A stretch of DNA of 64,000 nt from an uncultured Acetatifactor sp. (GTDB lineage Bacteria > Bacillota > Clostridia > Lachnospirales > Lachnospiraceae), in contig CAJUTJ010000145.1 of the NCBI GenBank assembly GCA_910589655.1, positions 10,292 to 74,291 on the forward strand, written 5' to 3'. Both the position numbers and the translations under genes were made by a program. Positions 1-7,579 of this stretch are shown in pieces. The notes under the pieces were generated by a model. The model did no database searches, had not been told where the DNA came from, and was given only the letters and a program-made list of their open reading frames with translations. Position 1 is the first letter of the stretch; every line of letters begins with the position of its first letter.

Positions 1-1494
1 GGACATCAGGTACGGCACCAGAAATTGATTTTTTCCCATTTGGGCGTTGAGCTTTTTGTATTTTGCCGTAAAGCGTTCGTAGACCGCATTTTCCGGCTTA
101 CCCATTCTGCAGAGCACCGCATCGGAAATATGCTCCGGAGCCACCTTCAGCTGCCCGCTGATATGATGTTCCACCAGTTCTCTGAAAAAAGTGTCGTCTT
201 TATCCGCCAGCATATAATCAAAACGGATGCCGGAACGCACAAACACTTTTTTCACTCCCGGAAGCGTTCTTAGCTTTCTTAAAAGTTCCAGATAATCGCT
301 ATGATCCACATGGAGATTTTTACAGGGTGACGGAAACAGGCATTGCCTGTTTTTACAGACGCCGTGGGTCATCTGCTTTTGGCAGGAAGGATGCCTGAAA
401 TTCGCCGTGGGTCCTCCTACGTCATGGATATAGCCTTTAAAATCCGGATCCTTTGTCAGTAATTCCGCCTCCCGGAGAATGGATTCATGGCTTCTGGTCT
501 GAACCGTTCTTCCCTGATGAAAGGTCAGTGCACAAAAGCTGCATCCTCCGAAGCATCCCCGGTTGCTGATCAGAGAAAACCGAATCTCCGCAATGGCGGG
601 AACTCCTCCCTTTTCCTCATAGGAGGGATGATAGGTCCGCATATAAGGAAGAGCATAGACCTCATCCATCTCTTCCGCAGTGAGAGGCGGCTGGGGCGGG
701 TTCTGAACCACATATATCCCATTGGGATATCCTTCCACCAGAGTCTTACCGTTGCAGAAATCCGTATTCTCATTTTGGATGGCAAAGCTTTTGGCATATA
801 AGGACTTATCCACTTTCATATCCTCGTAGGAGGGCAGTTCGATTGCATCATAAACTCCCGAAAGATCCTTGGTGCGGTAGACCGTGCCGGAAATAAAAGT
901 GATATCGGACACGGCGATTCCTCCTGCAAGGGCGTCCGCAATCTCCACGATGGATTTCTCACCCATTCCGTATGAGATGAGATCCGCCTGACTGTCCAGA
1001 AGCACGGAACGTTTAAAGCTGTCCGTCCAGTAGTCATAATGCGCCATGCGCCTGAGACTTGCTTCTATTCCGCCCACGATAACGGGAACATCCTTGTAAG
1101 TTCTGCGTATCAGGTTTCCGTAGACCGCCGTGGCATGATCCGGGCGTTTTCCCGTCTCTCCGCCGGGAGTGTACGCGTCGGCGCAACGCCTTTTCTTTGA
1201 CACGGAATAATGGTTCACACAGCTGTCCATATTTCCCGCGGAAACGAGAAAGCCCAGCCGGGGACGCCCCAGCAGAGTAATACTGTCATCCCTCTTCCAG
1301 TCCGGCTGTGAAATAATTCCTACCGTGTAGCCGTGAGCCTGTAAGGTTCTGCTGATAATGGCATGTCCGAAGGAAGGATGATCCACATAGGCATCCCCGA
1401 TAACATAGACAAAATCCAGCTGTTCGATTCCCTGCTCCTTCATATCCTCAGGCGTAACAGGTAAAAATCCTTTACTATTTTTCAAAAAATCCAT
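1..1494 (-). CDS. ygiQ: YgiQ family radical SAM protein (partial, C-terminus outside window)
   Basis: Minus-strand frame open from the ATG at 1494 to the window edge, so the C-terminal end is missing. The N-terminus reads MDFLKNSKGFLPVTPEDM followed by a stretch matching the YgiQ (UPF0313) N-terminal domain (DFVYVIGDAYVDHPSFGHA). The radical SAM cluster motif is visible near 530-575 as NRGCFGGCSFCA, the spacing CxxxCxxC expected for a [4Fe-4S]/SAM enzyme. The substrate of this family is not established. The ATG lies inside the last 20 nt of the upstream HAD gene, so translation is probably coupled. Confidence 0.9.
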   Translation of the reverse strand, partial: MDFLKNSKGFLPVTPEDMKEQGIEQLDFVYVIGDAYVDHPSFGHAIISRTLQAHGYTVGIISQPDWKRDDSITLLGRPRLGFLVSAGNMDSCVNHYSVSKKRRCADAYTPGGETGKRPDHATAVYGNLIRRTYKDVPVIVGGIEASLRRMAHYDYWTDSFKRSVLLDSQADLISYGMGEKSIVEIADALAGGIAVSDITFISGTVYRTKDLSGVYDAIELPSYEDMKVDKSLYAKSFAIQNENTDFCNGKTLVEGYPNGIYVVQNPPQPPLTAEEMDEVYALPYMRTYHPSYEEKGGVPAIAEIRFSLISNRGCFGGCSFCALTFHQGRTVQTRSHESILREAELLTKDPDFKGYIHDVGGPTANFRHPSCQKQMTHGVCKNRQCLFPSPCKNLHVDHSDYLELLRKLRTLPGVKKVFVRSGIRFDYMLADKDDTFFRELVEHHISGQLKVAPEHISDAVLCRMGKPENAVYERFTAKYKKLNAQMGKNQFLVPYLMS

Positions 1495-2137
1495 AATAAT
1501 CCTCTATATAATAATCTGCCAGTGTCTTCTTCGCCTCCCTGTCGGGGGCGGAGTATTCGTCCTCCACGGCACAGACCTTCATTCCGGCGCTTTTTCCGGC
1601 TCGGATGCCGGGTAAAATATCCTCAAACACCAGACACCGATCACAGGAAGCTTGAAGCCCCTCCGCTGCCGCAAAATAAATATCCGGCGAAGGCTTGCCC
1701 CGTTCCACATCACATCCGGTCACAATACAAGTGAAATAATTTCTTAGACTATGTACCGCGGCAATATTTTCCACCAGCTCTCTGGAATTACTGGTGGCTA
1801 TGCCGAGCTTGATCCCTCTCTCCTTGCAGCCCGCCAGAAATTCCGGAATACCGGGTTTTAAAGGCACCTCATGCATATATTTATCCCATGCCATTTCGTT
1901 CCAAGTCTTCTTGATCTCCTCCAGGGAATCGGGTATGGAAAAAGTTTCTTTAAAGAAAACGGCTGTCTCATGAAAGCTCATCCCCTCAATTTTCGACTGC
2001 AGTCCGGACGGAAGTCCGATGCCGTATCTGCCCAAATATTCTATGTCAATCTCCTGCCAAATCCACATGGAATCCACCAGAGAACCGTCCAGATCAAAGA
2101 TAACGGCGTCTATATCCTTCAGCATATCAGCTTTCAT
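1475..2137 (-). CDS. HAD-superfamily hydrolase, beta-phosphoglucomutase-like phosphatase
   Basis: 220 residues. Motif I is FDLDGSLVDS near residue 15, with the nucleophile and acid/base aspartates; Ser replaces the usual Thr of DxDGT. Motif II is near IATSNS, motif III Lys in GKPSPDIYF, and motif IV is VFEDILPGIRAG. The helical cap follows motif I, as in beta-phosphoglucomutase and sugar-phosphatase members; the substrate cannot be assigned. It overlaps the upstream rsuA-like gene by 11 nt and the downstream ygiQ start by 20 nt, so the three form one translationally coupled unit. A ribosome binding site AGGAGG is about 12 nt upstream of the ATG. Confidence 0.85.
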   Translation of the reverse strand: MKADMLKDIDAVIFDLDGSLVDSMWIWQEIDIEYLGRYGIGLPSGLQSKIEGMSFHETAVFFKETFSIPDSLEEIKKTWNEMAWDKYMHEVPLKPGIPEFLAGCKERGIKLGIATSNSRELVENIAAVHSLRNYFTCIVTGCDVERGKPSPDIYFAAAEGLQASCDRCLVFEDILPGIRAGKSAGMKVCAVEDEYSAPDREAKKTLADYYIEDYYGFFEK

Positions 2138-2825
2138 GTAACTCTTTCTCCTCCTGTGTGGTCAATGGCCGGTAAGCTCCCGGCGCCAGTTCTTCATCTA
2201 AAATGATTTTACCGAAGCGGATTCTTTTTAATGCGGTTACTTGATTGTCCACCGCCTGCAGCATCCGCTTCACTTGATGATATTTTCCCTCTTGTATGGT
2301 TAAATGTATCATGCGTTCCGACTGCACGGCAACCTTTGCGGGTAGAGTCATCCTGTCTTCCCCGATATCTACGCCTTGTTCCAGTCGACGGATATCCTCT
2401 TCCGACAAACTATGGGATATTGTCACCAGATAAGTCTTATCCACATGCTTTTTGGGTGAGAGAAGCCGATGTGCCAATTTCCCGTCGTTAGTCAGTAAAA
2501 GAAGCCCCTCCGTGTCTTTGTCCAGCCTGCCTACGGGGAACAAATCTTTTCTTCCCTCCGCCGCCAGAAGCTCCGTCACCGTACCTGCCGTATTGTCCTG
2601 CGTAGCGGAGACTACACCCTGTGGCTTATTCAGCATATAATACACATATTTTTGGTAGGTAAGCGTTTTTCCCTGAAAAGCAATTTGATCCGTTTGCTCT
2701 TCTATCCTATAATCCGCCAGCCGGATTGTCCTGCCGTTGATGGATACAAGCCCCTTCTTTATAAACTCTTTGACCTGACTCCTCGTTCCTATATTTAATT
2801 CACATAAATATCTGTCAAGACGCAT
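2127..2825 (-). CDS. rsuA: 16S rRNA pseudouridine synthase, RsuA/RluB/RluE type
   Basis: 232 residues. The N-terminal S4 RNA-binding domain (MRLDRYLCELNIGTRSQVKE) is followed by the catalytic domain with the signature GRLDKDTEGLLLLTNDG, which contains the catalytic Asp. It isomerises a uridine in rRNA to pseudouridine; by length it is closest to RsuA (16S U516), although RluB-type 23S specificity is not excluded. It is first gene of the unit rsuA-HAD-ygiQ, with an extended -10 promoter just upstream. Confidence 0.88.
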   Translation of the reverse strand: MRLDRYLCELNIGTRSQVKEFIKKGLVSINGRTIRLADYRIEEQTDQIAFQGKTLTYQKYVYYMLNKPQGVVSATQDNTAGTVTELLAAEGRKDLFPVGRLDKDTEGLLLLTNDGKLAHRLLSPKKHVDKTYLVTISHSLSEEDIRRLEQGVDIGEDRMTLPAKVAVQSERMIHLTIQEGKYHQVKRMLQAVDNQVTALKRIRFGKIILDEELAPGAYRPLTTQEEKELHES

Positions 2826-2854
2826 AAAACCTCACAAAATAAACATATACAAAT

Positions 2855-2885
2855 ATTATACCATAAGCGCAGGAAATCAAGCGGC
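2855..2885 (-). promoter_or_regulatory. Extended -10 promoter of the rsuA unit
   Basis: On the minus strand TGGTATAAT (TG-N-TATAAT, forward 2855-2863) lies 30 nt upstream of the rsuA ATG. No good -35 at 17 bp; upstream sequence is the arm of a palindromic repeat (2861-2917). Confidence 0.5.
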
Positions 2886-2917
2886 TGCGAAGCAGACATT
2901 TGATTTACAAGCTATGG
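2861..2917. repeat. Dispersed palindromic repeat, copy 1
   Basis: Inner stem AAATCAAG / CATTTGATTT with outer stem CCATAAGC / GCTATGG. Same inner core as at 2998-3059 and 11940-11999, but a different outer stem sequence that still pairs. It overlaps the rsuA promoter. Confidence 0.7.
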
Positions 2918-2997
2918 GCTGCCGGTATAATGCATCGCGCAGCGATGACAAGACAGCGTGAGCTGGCTTGCACTCTGCATCAGCAGAATTATTATCC

Positions 2998-3059
2998 CAT
3001 GTCGGCAGGAAATCAAGCGCGAATGCAATGAGCATTTGATTTCACTTCACCGCGGCCGG
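2998..3059. repeat. Dispersed palindromic repeat, copy 2
   Basis: Core GGAAATCAAGCGCGAATGCA followed by ATGAGCATTTGATTTC; the inner arms match copies 1 and 3. The outer stem is weaker here. It lies just upstream of ylbJ. On the minus strand its edge reads TGGGATAAT, an extended -10 look-alike. Confidence 0.65.
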
Positions 3060-3083
3060 TACCGGAAAAGGAGGTTAATCGGG

Positions 3084-4157
3084 ATGAAAGCATCTAACGC
3101 AATACAGCATGGGGCGAAACCCCACGGAATGAACGCATCCGGTACAAAGCTGTCCGGAGTCAGGCTGTTAGGCACCATTCTGTTTTTACTGTTTACAGCC
3201 TGTATTCTGACACACTCGGAACTCAGCTTATATTATGCTGCCTTGGGATTAATGCTTTGGTTTGAAAAAATGATACCGTCCCTGCTCCCCTTTATGATTT
3301 TGTCAGGTATCGTCATCCGCTTAGGGTTGACTCAGACAATCGCCTCTTTTGTCTATCCCTTGATCCGCCCGCTCTACCGTGTCCGCAAAGATGTCTGTTA
3401 CTGTATGATGCTGGGATTTCTGTGCGGGTTCCCTATGGGGGCAAGAGTGGCGGCGGATCTTTATGCCAGAGGGCAGCTCACAAAAGAGGAGGGGGAATAT
3501 CTGCTGGCTTTCTGCAACAACATCGGTCCTGTCTACTATTGCAGCTTTGTGCTTCCTCTTCTGCACAGGGAACTGATTGTGCCCTATCTCTTCGGCATGT
3601 ACGGGATTCCCGCTCTCTATGGAATCTTCCTGCGGTATACCCGCTACCGGACTCTGGATCGGCTGTTTTACACAAGAACTGTCTCCGGTGAGCTGAGCAT
3701 TTGCACGGCTCCGCAATCCGGTAAAATAAAACACGGGGTTATCCGCTCGAAAAACCATAAGAACGGTTTTCTGCATAAAGGCGAACGGCTGCTGGCCGAG
3801 ACGGATCAATCCATCAGCGCCTCCATCCGCAGCATTTTAACGCTGGGAGGATATATGATCTTGTTTAACCTGTTGAACCTGATACCCCACGTATTGTACG
3901 GCAGGAATTTCCCGCTGCTTTCTCCTCTTCTCGAAATTACGGGAGGCTTAAGCCTGCTTCAGGCTCAGGCGCCTCTCTACAGCCTTCTGGTGCTGTCTTT
4001 TGGAGGGTTCTCCTGCATTGCCCAGACCTACAGCTGTGTAAAGGACACGGAACTTTCCATTGTAGATTATACAATACATAAAGTCATTCTTACATTGCTT
4101 AACGCTTTATTTTATTTCACTTGGTTTTTGCTGTTGCCAAACTCATTCTTGCACTGA
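3084..4157 (+). CDS. ylbJ: YlbJ-like sporulation integral membrane protein (nucleoside-recognition/Gate domain)
   Basis: 357 residues from the ATG at 3084, chosen because AAAGGAGG lies about 10 nt upstream; longer in-frame reading to 2958 lacks a ribosome site. Multiple hydrophobic segments and two Gate-like blocks: MIPSLLPFMILSGIVIRLG near residue 75 and CGFPMGARVAADLYARGQL near 120, then FCNNIGPVYYCS, matching the YlbJ/SpmA-type nucleoside-recognition family. YlbJ is needed for late spore development in Bacillus; transported substrate unknown. In related Clostridia it lies beside coaD and rsmD, as here. The last 46 nt overlap convergently with the amidase gene. Confidence 0.82.
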   Translation: MKASNAIQHGAKPHGMNASGTKLSGVRLLGTILFLLFTACILTHSELSLYYAALGLMLWFEKMIPSLLPFMILSGIVIRLGLTQTIASFVYPLIRPLYRVRKDVCYCMMLGFLCGFPMGARVAADLYARGQLTKEEGEYLLAFCNNIGPVYYCSFVLPLLHRELIVPYLFGMYGIPALYGIFLRYTRYRTLDRLFYTRTVSGELSICTAPQSGKIKHGVIRSKNHKNGFLHKGERLLAETDQSISASIRSILTLGGYMILFNLLNLIPHVLYGRNFPLLSPLLEITGGLSLLQAQAPLYSLLVLSFGGFSCIAQTYSCVKDTELSIVDYTIHKVILTLLNALFYFTWFLLLPNSFLH

Positions 4158-5485
4158 CGGCGGCGCTTTTTATGCTTGCGGTAGGAAAACAATTGGGATA
4201 CAAAAACGATGACAAACAAAACGGCAACAAACACCAGACACAGCTTTAAGAAACTTAAGAAGCTGACCTCCTGTTCTTCTGCGTTTTCCGACATGGCAGG
4301 ACGAAATGTAGTAGTACCGGGCAGCTCTTTTGTCTCGGAGGACGCCGGCGGCTCCTTTGAGAAATCTGCCGCATCCTGTCCGCCCTGTGATGCGTTTTCC
4401 TTTTCGTCGGTTACGACCTTGGGCCTTGTCAGCAGATTGCTTTCCGTATAAAGGTCGTAGGAATTATAAGCACGCAGGATAATCTCCGCCGTCACATTTG
4501 CGGGAACCTTTAAATCCAACGTAAAGGTATCCGTATAAGTGCCTGCCAGTGCGTCACAACCGGGCCAAGTCTCCCTTTCGCTAAATACTTTTCCGCCGTC
4601 CAAACTATAACTGTAATACATTAACGGCGAATCGTAATCTGCCGCAGTGACTTCAAGGGTGACTGTTTCCGCTTCGTAATCTTCCTGTTTTAACGAAATC
4701 TGACAGACATCCGGTTCCGTGTCGTCATTCTTTGTGATACTGTTCAGGGAGGTTGCACTGGCTTCTGTCAAAGAATATCCGGAATAGTCCACATTCAGTT
4801 CACTGCTGCTCAGTCCGAAATATTTTGCAACCGTCGTAGCATCCGCAATACCGAAAGCCTTTAAATCTTCATCCGTGTCACAAAAGTCCGTATCGTTTAT
4901 ATTGTCCACATGACAGTGTTCGATAATCAGCGCAGGCAGATTCAATGCCACGGATTCTCTGATAATGCCGTAATAATCGCCCTCATCCCCCAGTCTGGTC
5001 TTTACCCCCCGGACCAATAAGCCCATCTCTCTTGCTTCGCTGAGGAATTCATGACCGAACTGCAGGCCGTATCCATTGTAGGGAGCGACGGAAGATACCC
5101 ACACTTCGGAACCGTAAAGCTCATGGTTGGCAGATGCGTTATAATGAATACTGAACATAAAATCGGCATCCACGCTTACGGCGAATTCCGCCCGCTCTTT
5201 TAAAGATAGTTTTACATCTTCCGTTCTGGTCAAATAGACTTCCACATTATCGTAACGCTGCAGCTCTTCATACATTGCCAGTGCCGTGGTCATGGTCATA
5301 AACTTTTCTTCGTGATTGTTTTCAATGGTACCGCGGTTATCCCCTCCGTGTCCCGGGTCAATGACAATCACAAGCTTGTCTCCCGTGTCCTGAAGTCTGG
5401 AAGCCGCCTCGGCCTTCACCGCAGGCAGCCACAATAAAACGGCCGCCGCCAATACCGCAAAACGGTAAACACATTTTTTTATCAT
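4112..5485 (-). CDS. N-acetylmuramoyl-L-alanine amidase (Amidase_3), membrane anchored
   Basis: 457 residues. A signal peptide (about residues 1-27, ending VKAEAA) precedes an Amidase_3 domain: VIVIDPGHGG near residue 40 supplies the first zinc His, ENNHEEKF a Glu ligand, FSIHYNAS the second His, and ALIIEHCHVDN the catalytic Glu. It should cleave the amide bond between MurNAc and L-Ala in peptidoglycan. A beta-rich region follows, then a proline/serine-rich linker and a C-terminal membrane helix with a basic tail (FVAVLFVIVFVSQLF then YRKHKKRRR), so the enzyme is probably tethered on the outer face. Loss-of-anchor or sporulation roles cannot be decided. Confidence 0.88.
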   Translation of the reverse strand: MIKKCVYRFAVLAAAVLLWLPAVKAEAASRLQDTGDKLVIVIDPGHGGDNRGTIENNHEEKFMTMTTALAMYEELQRYDNVEVYLTRTEDVKLSLKERAEFAVSVDADFMFSIHYNASANHELYGSEVWVSSVAPYNGYGLQFGHEFLSEAREMGLLVRGVKTRLGDEGDYYGIIRESVALNLPALIIEHCHVDNINDTDFCDTDEDLKAFGIADATTVAKYFGLSSSELNVDYSGYSLTEASATSLNSITKNDDTEPDVCQISLKQEDYEAETVTLEVTAADYDSPLMYYSYSLDGGKVFSERETWPGCDALAGTYTDTFTLDLKVPANVTAEIILRAYNSYDLYTESNLLTRPKVVTDEKENASQGGQDAADFSKEPPASSETKELPGTTTFRPAMSENAEEQEVSFLSFLKLCLVFVAVLFVIVFVSQLFSYRKHKKRRRQCKNEFGNSKNQVK

Positions 5486-5587
5486 AATATTGATTCCAGT
5501 TCCGTCCCTTCTCTTCAGCCTGAAAATTTCTCCCTTTTCAAAAAGTGCAGGTTACACCATTTCGAGAGGCTTGAAAATATTTGTACT

Positions 5588-5634
5588 TTGTAAGAAGTAA
5601 GAAAGAACCAGTCTCCTTACGAAAACCGGTTCTT
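5588..5634 (-). terminator. Probable terminator of the 5653-6252 gene
   Basis: Minus-strand hairpin AAGAACC ... GGTTCTT (arms 5603-5609 and 5628-5634) followed by a T-rich TCTTACTTC tail. Confidence 0.55.
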
Positions 5635-5652
5635 CACTTTCTTTTCCTGAAT

Positions 5653-6252
5653 TTATATCACATTGATACTGTTATTGCTTCCGGCAGTATTCGCAGAGAT
5701 TTCCTCCAAATCCTCCATGGGCTGGAGCGCCTGTCTGTTGGATTGTATCACCTCTTTATACTGATTCAGGGAACCCAGCAGATTTTCGTAATGATTGCTT
5801 GCGGACTGAATGGAAGACAGAATAATGTTTTCCAGTCCGGCCAGCTGTTCTTCCGTGTATCTTGCCGCCTGCATCCGCAGTTCGTTTGCTTCGATGGTGG
5901 CCTTGTCCAGTATTTCCTGTGCCTGTTTGGATGCCATTGTAACCACCTCGTTTGCCTGTGCATAAGCCTGCTGCATGATTTCATGCTCACTGATCAGTTC
6001 ATTCGTCTTAATATTGGTCTCATTAATCAATGCCTCCGCTTTTGCCCTTGCATCATTCAGTATGGCTTCCTTATTGCTGATGATCTTCTGATAGCGCTTG
6101 ATTTCATCAGGAGTCTTCATCCGCAGTTCACGGAGCAGTTCATCGATTTCATCCTTATTGACAATGATCTCTGAATTGGACATGAACTTAGGCTTACAGC
6201 TCTCAATATATTCCTCTAATTCATCAATTAACTGTTCAATCCTGCTGCTCAT
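5653..6252 (-). CDS. Coiled-coil protein, V-ATPase subunit H / DivIVA-like, unknown function
   Basis: 199 residues from the ATG at 6252, which follows GAGGTGAGGAG at normal spacing. Residues about 45-165 form a long, Ala/Glu-rich coiled coil (KIISNKEAILNDARAKAEAL, QAQEILDKATIEANELRMQA) without membrane segments or catalytic motifs. Such proteins are found directly downstream of coaD in many Lachnospiraceae and are often labelled ATPase by coiled-coil similarity alone; no Walker motif is present. A DivIVA-like cytoskeletal role is only a guess. Confidence 0.7.
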   Translation of the reverse strand: MSSRIEQLIDELEEYIESCKPKFMSNSEIIVNKDEIDELLRELRMKTPDEIKRYQKIISNKEAILNDARAKAEALINETNIKTNELISEHEIMQQAYAQANEVVTMASKQAQEILDKATIEANELRMQAARYTEEQLAGLENIILSSIQSASNHYENLLGSLNQYKEVIQSNRQALQPMEDLEEISANTAGSNNSINVI

Positions 6253-6262
6253 TAAATTCTCC

Positions 6263-6751
6263 TCACCTCTTGATCTGATATTTCTCATAAATCAAATCAG
6301 CCACGAAATCAGGGACACATTGGCTGATATCACCGCCAAAGCAGGCAATTTCCTTCACGCTTGAGGAACTGAGGTAAGCATATTCCAGACTGGTCGTCAA
6401 AAACATGGTGTCAAGCTTTCCCTTGGAAAGCAGGCGGTTGGTCTGGGCTATTTGAAGCTCATACTCGAAATCGGTAATGGCGCGCAGTCCTCTGACGGCA
6501 ACATGAAGGTTGTTTTCAGCGGCATAATTGATCAAAAGCCCGCTGAAGCTGTCCACTTGTACATTGGGGATATCTTTTGTAGCCTCTTCTAGTATCTTAA
6601 CACGTTCCTCCACAGAAAACAACGGTGTCTTCACCTTATTGTTCAAAACGCTGACAATCAGCACGTCAAAAATCTCCGCGGCACGTTTAATGACATCCAA
6701 ATGACCATAGGTTACCGGATCAAAGCTTCCGGGATAAACTGCTCTCTTCAT
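6263..6751 (-). CDS. coaD: Phosphopantetheine adenylyltransferase
   Basis: 162 residues from the ATG at 6751 (MKRAVYPGSFDPVTYGHLDV), the canonical CoaD N-terminus; an upstream in-frame extension to 6853 has no homology and overlaps rsmD. The TxGH motif (TYGHLDVI) binds ATP, VAVRGLRAITDFEYE carries the conserved Arg/Asp, and YAYLSSSSVKEIA the C-terminal SSS-R/K signature. It makes dephospho-CoA from 4'-phosphopantetheine and ATP. Length matches the family (about 160). It lies downstream of rsmD, a common pairing. Confidence 0.97.
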   Translation of the reverse strand: MKRAVYPGSFDPVTYGHLDVIKRAAEIFDVLIVSVLNNKVKTPLFSVEERVKILEEATKDIPNVQVDSFSGLLINYAAENNLHVAVRGLRAITDFEYELQIAQTNRLLSKGKLDTMFLTTSLEYAYLSSSSVKEIACFGGDISQCVPDFVADLIYEKYQIKR

Positions 6752-6845
6752 AATCATACCTATCTGCGCGTTGCGGCACGCATGAAATCCCCAAAAGCAA
6801 GCTTGGGGTACATGAAACGCAAAACGGGAAGTCAAATACGCTTTT

Positions 6846-7406
6846 TTATTCAACTTCTTCCTTCTTGCGTATAAACATATGTTTATTGGTCTTATATTTC
6901 TTTTCTTTTTCCACTTTATAGCCCATTGTTTCCAGATAAGAAAAATCCGTATCCAGCGCCGCTTCCACCACGATTAAGGTATCCTCGGTAACATATCTCA
7001 TATTTGCCAACAGCGCCAGAGCATTTTTTTCATATTCGCAATGATAGGGAGGATCCATAAAAATCACATCCACTACATTTTCGAAAATACCGGACAGTCC
7101 GCCGATTACATCCTGCTTTAATACTATAGCACGGTCTTCCATTTTCGTAAATGTAAGATTTTGCCGAATACAGGCTATGGCTTTCGGTGCATTTTCGATA
7201 AAGTATGCCTTTTTTGCGCCTCGGCTCAGCGCCTCAATGCCGATTCCTCCGCTTCCGCTGAACAAATCTACAAAGACAGCGCCGGGAATGTATGCCTGCA
7301 GCATATTAAATAAAGTTTCTTTAATCCGGTCTGCCGTAGGTCTGGTATCCAATCCCTCCGGCGCCTTTAACGGAAGGCTTCTGGCTGTTCCTGCAATTAC
7401 TCTCAT
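6846..7406 (-). CDS. rsmD: 16S rRNA (guanine(966)-N2)-methyltransferase
   Basis: 186 residues. N-terminal MRVIAGTARSLPLKAPEG and TRPTADRIKETLFNML are typical of RsmD. SAM-binding motif I is FVDLFSGSGGIGIEALSRGA and the catalytic motif IV is FMDPPY. It methylates G966 of 16S rRNA. TGAGGGAAT precedes the ATG. Normally it sits next to recG in Clostridia; here degV and the topoisomerase pair lie between. Confidence 0.95.
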   Translation of the reverse strand: MRVIAGTARSLPLKAPEGLDTRPTADRIKETLFNMLQAYIPGAVFVDLFSGSGGIGIEALSRGAKKAYFIENAPKAIACIRQNLTFTKMEDRAIVLKQDVIGGLSGIFENVVDVIFMDPPYHCEYEKNALALLANMRYVTEDTLIVVEAALDTDFSYLETMGYKVEKEKKYKTNKHMFIRKKEEVE

Positions 7407-7579
7407 ATTCCCTCACAATCCGCTGCCGTCAGAGCAGCACACTCAAAATTCGTTTCTTCTTTTCCGCCATGCCCGCGGCGGTACCGGCAGTCAATAACCC
7501 GCTGTCTGCCGCCGGATTGTTGATCCTCGCGGCATTCGCCAAGCCACGGCACATGGCTTTATGCCTGTACTCACGGGAA

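Noticed and set aside
2958..3083. N-terminal extension of ylbJ
   Set aside because: Runs through a palindromic repeat; good ribosome site only before 3084.
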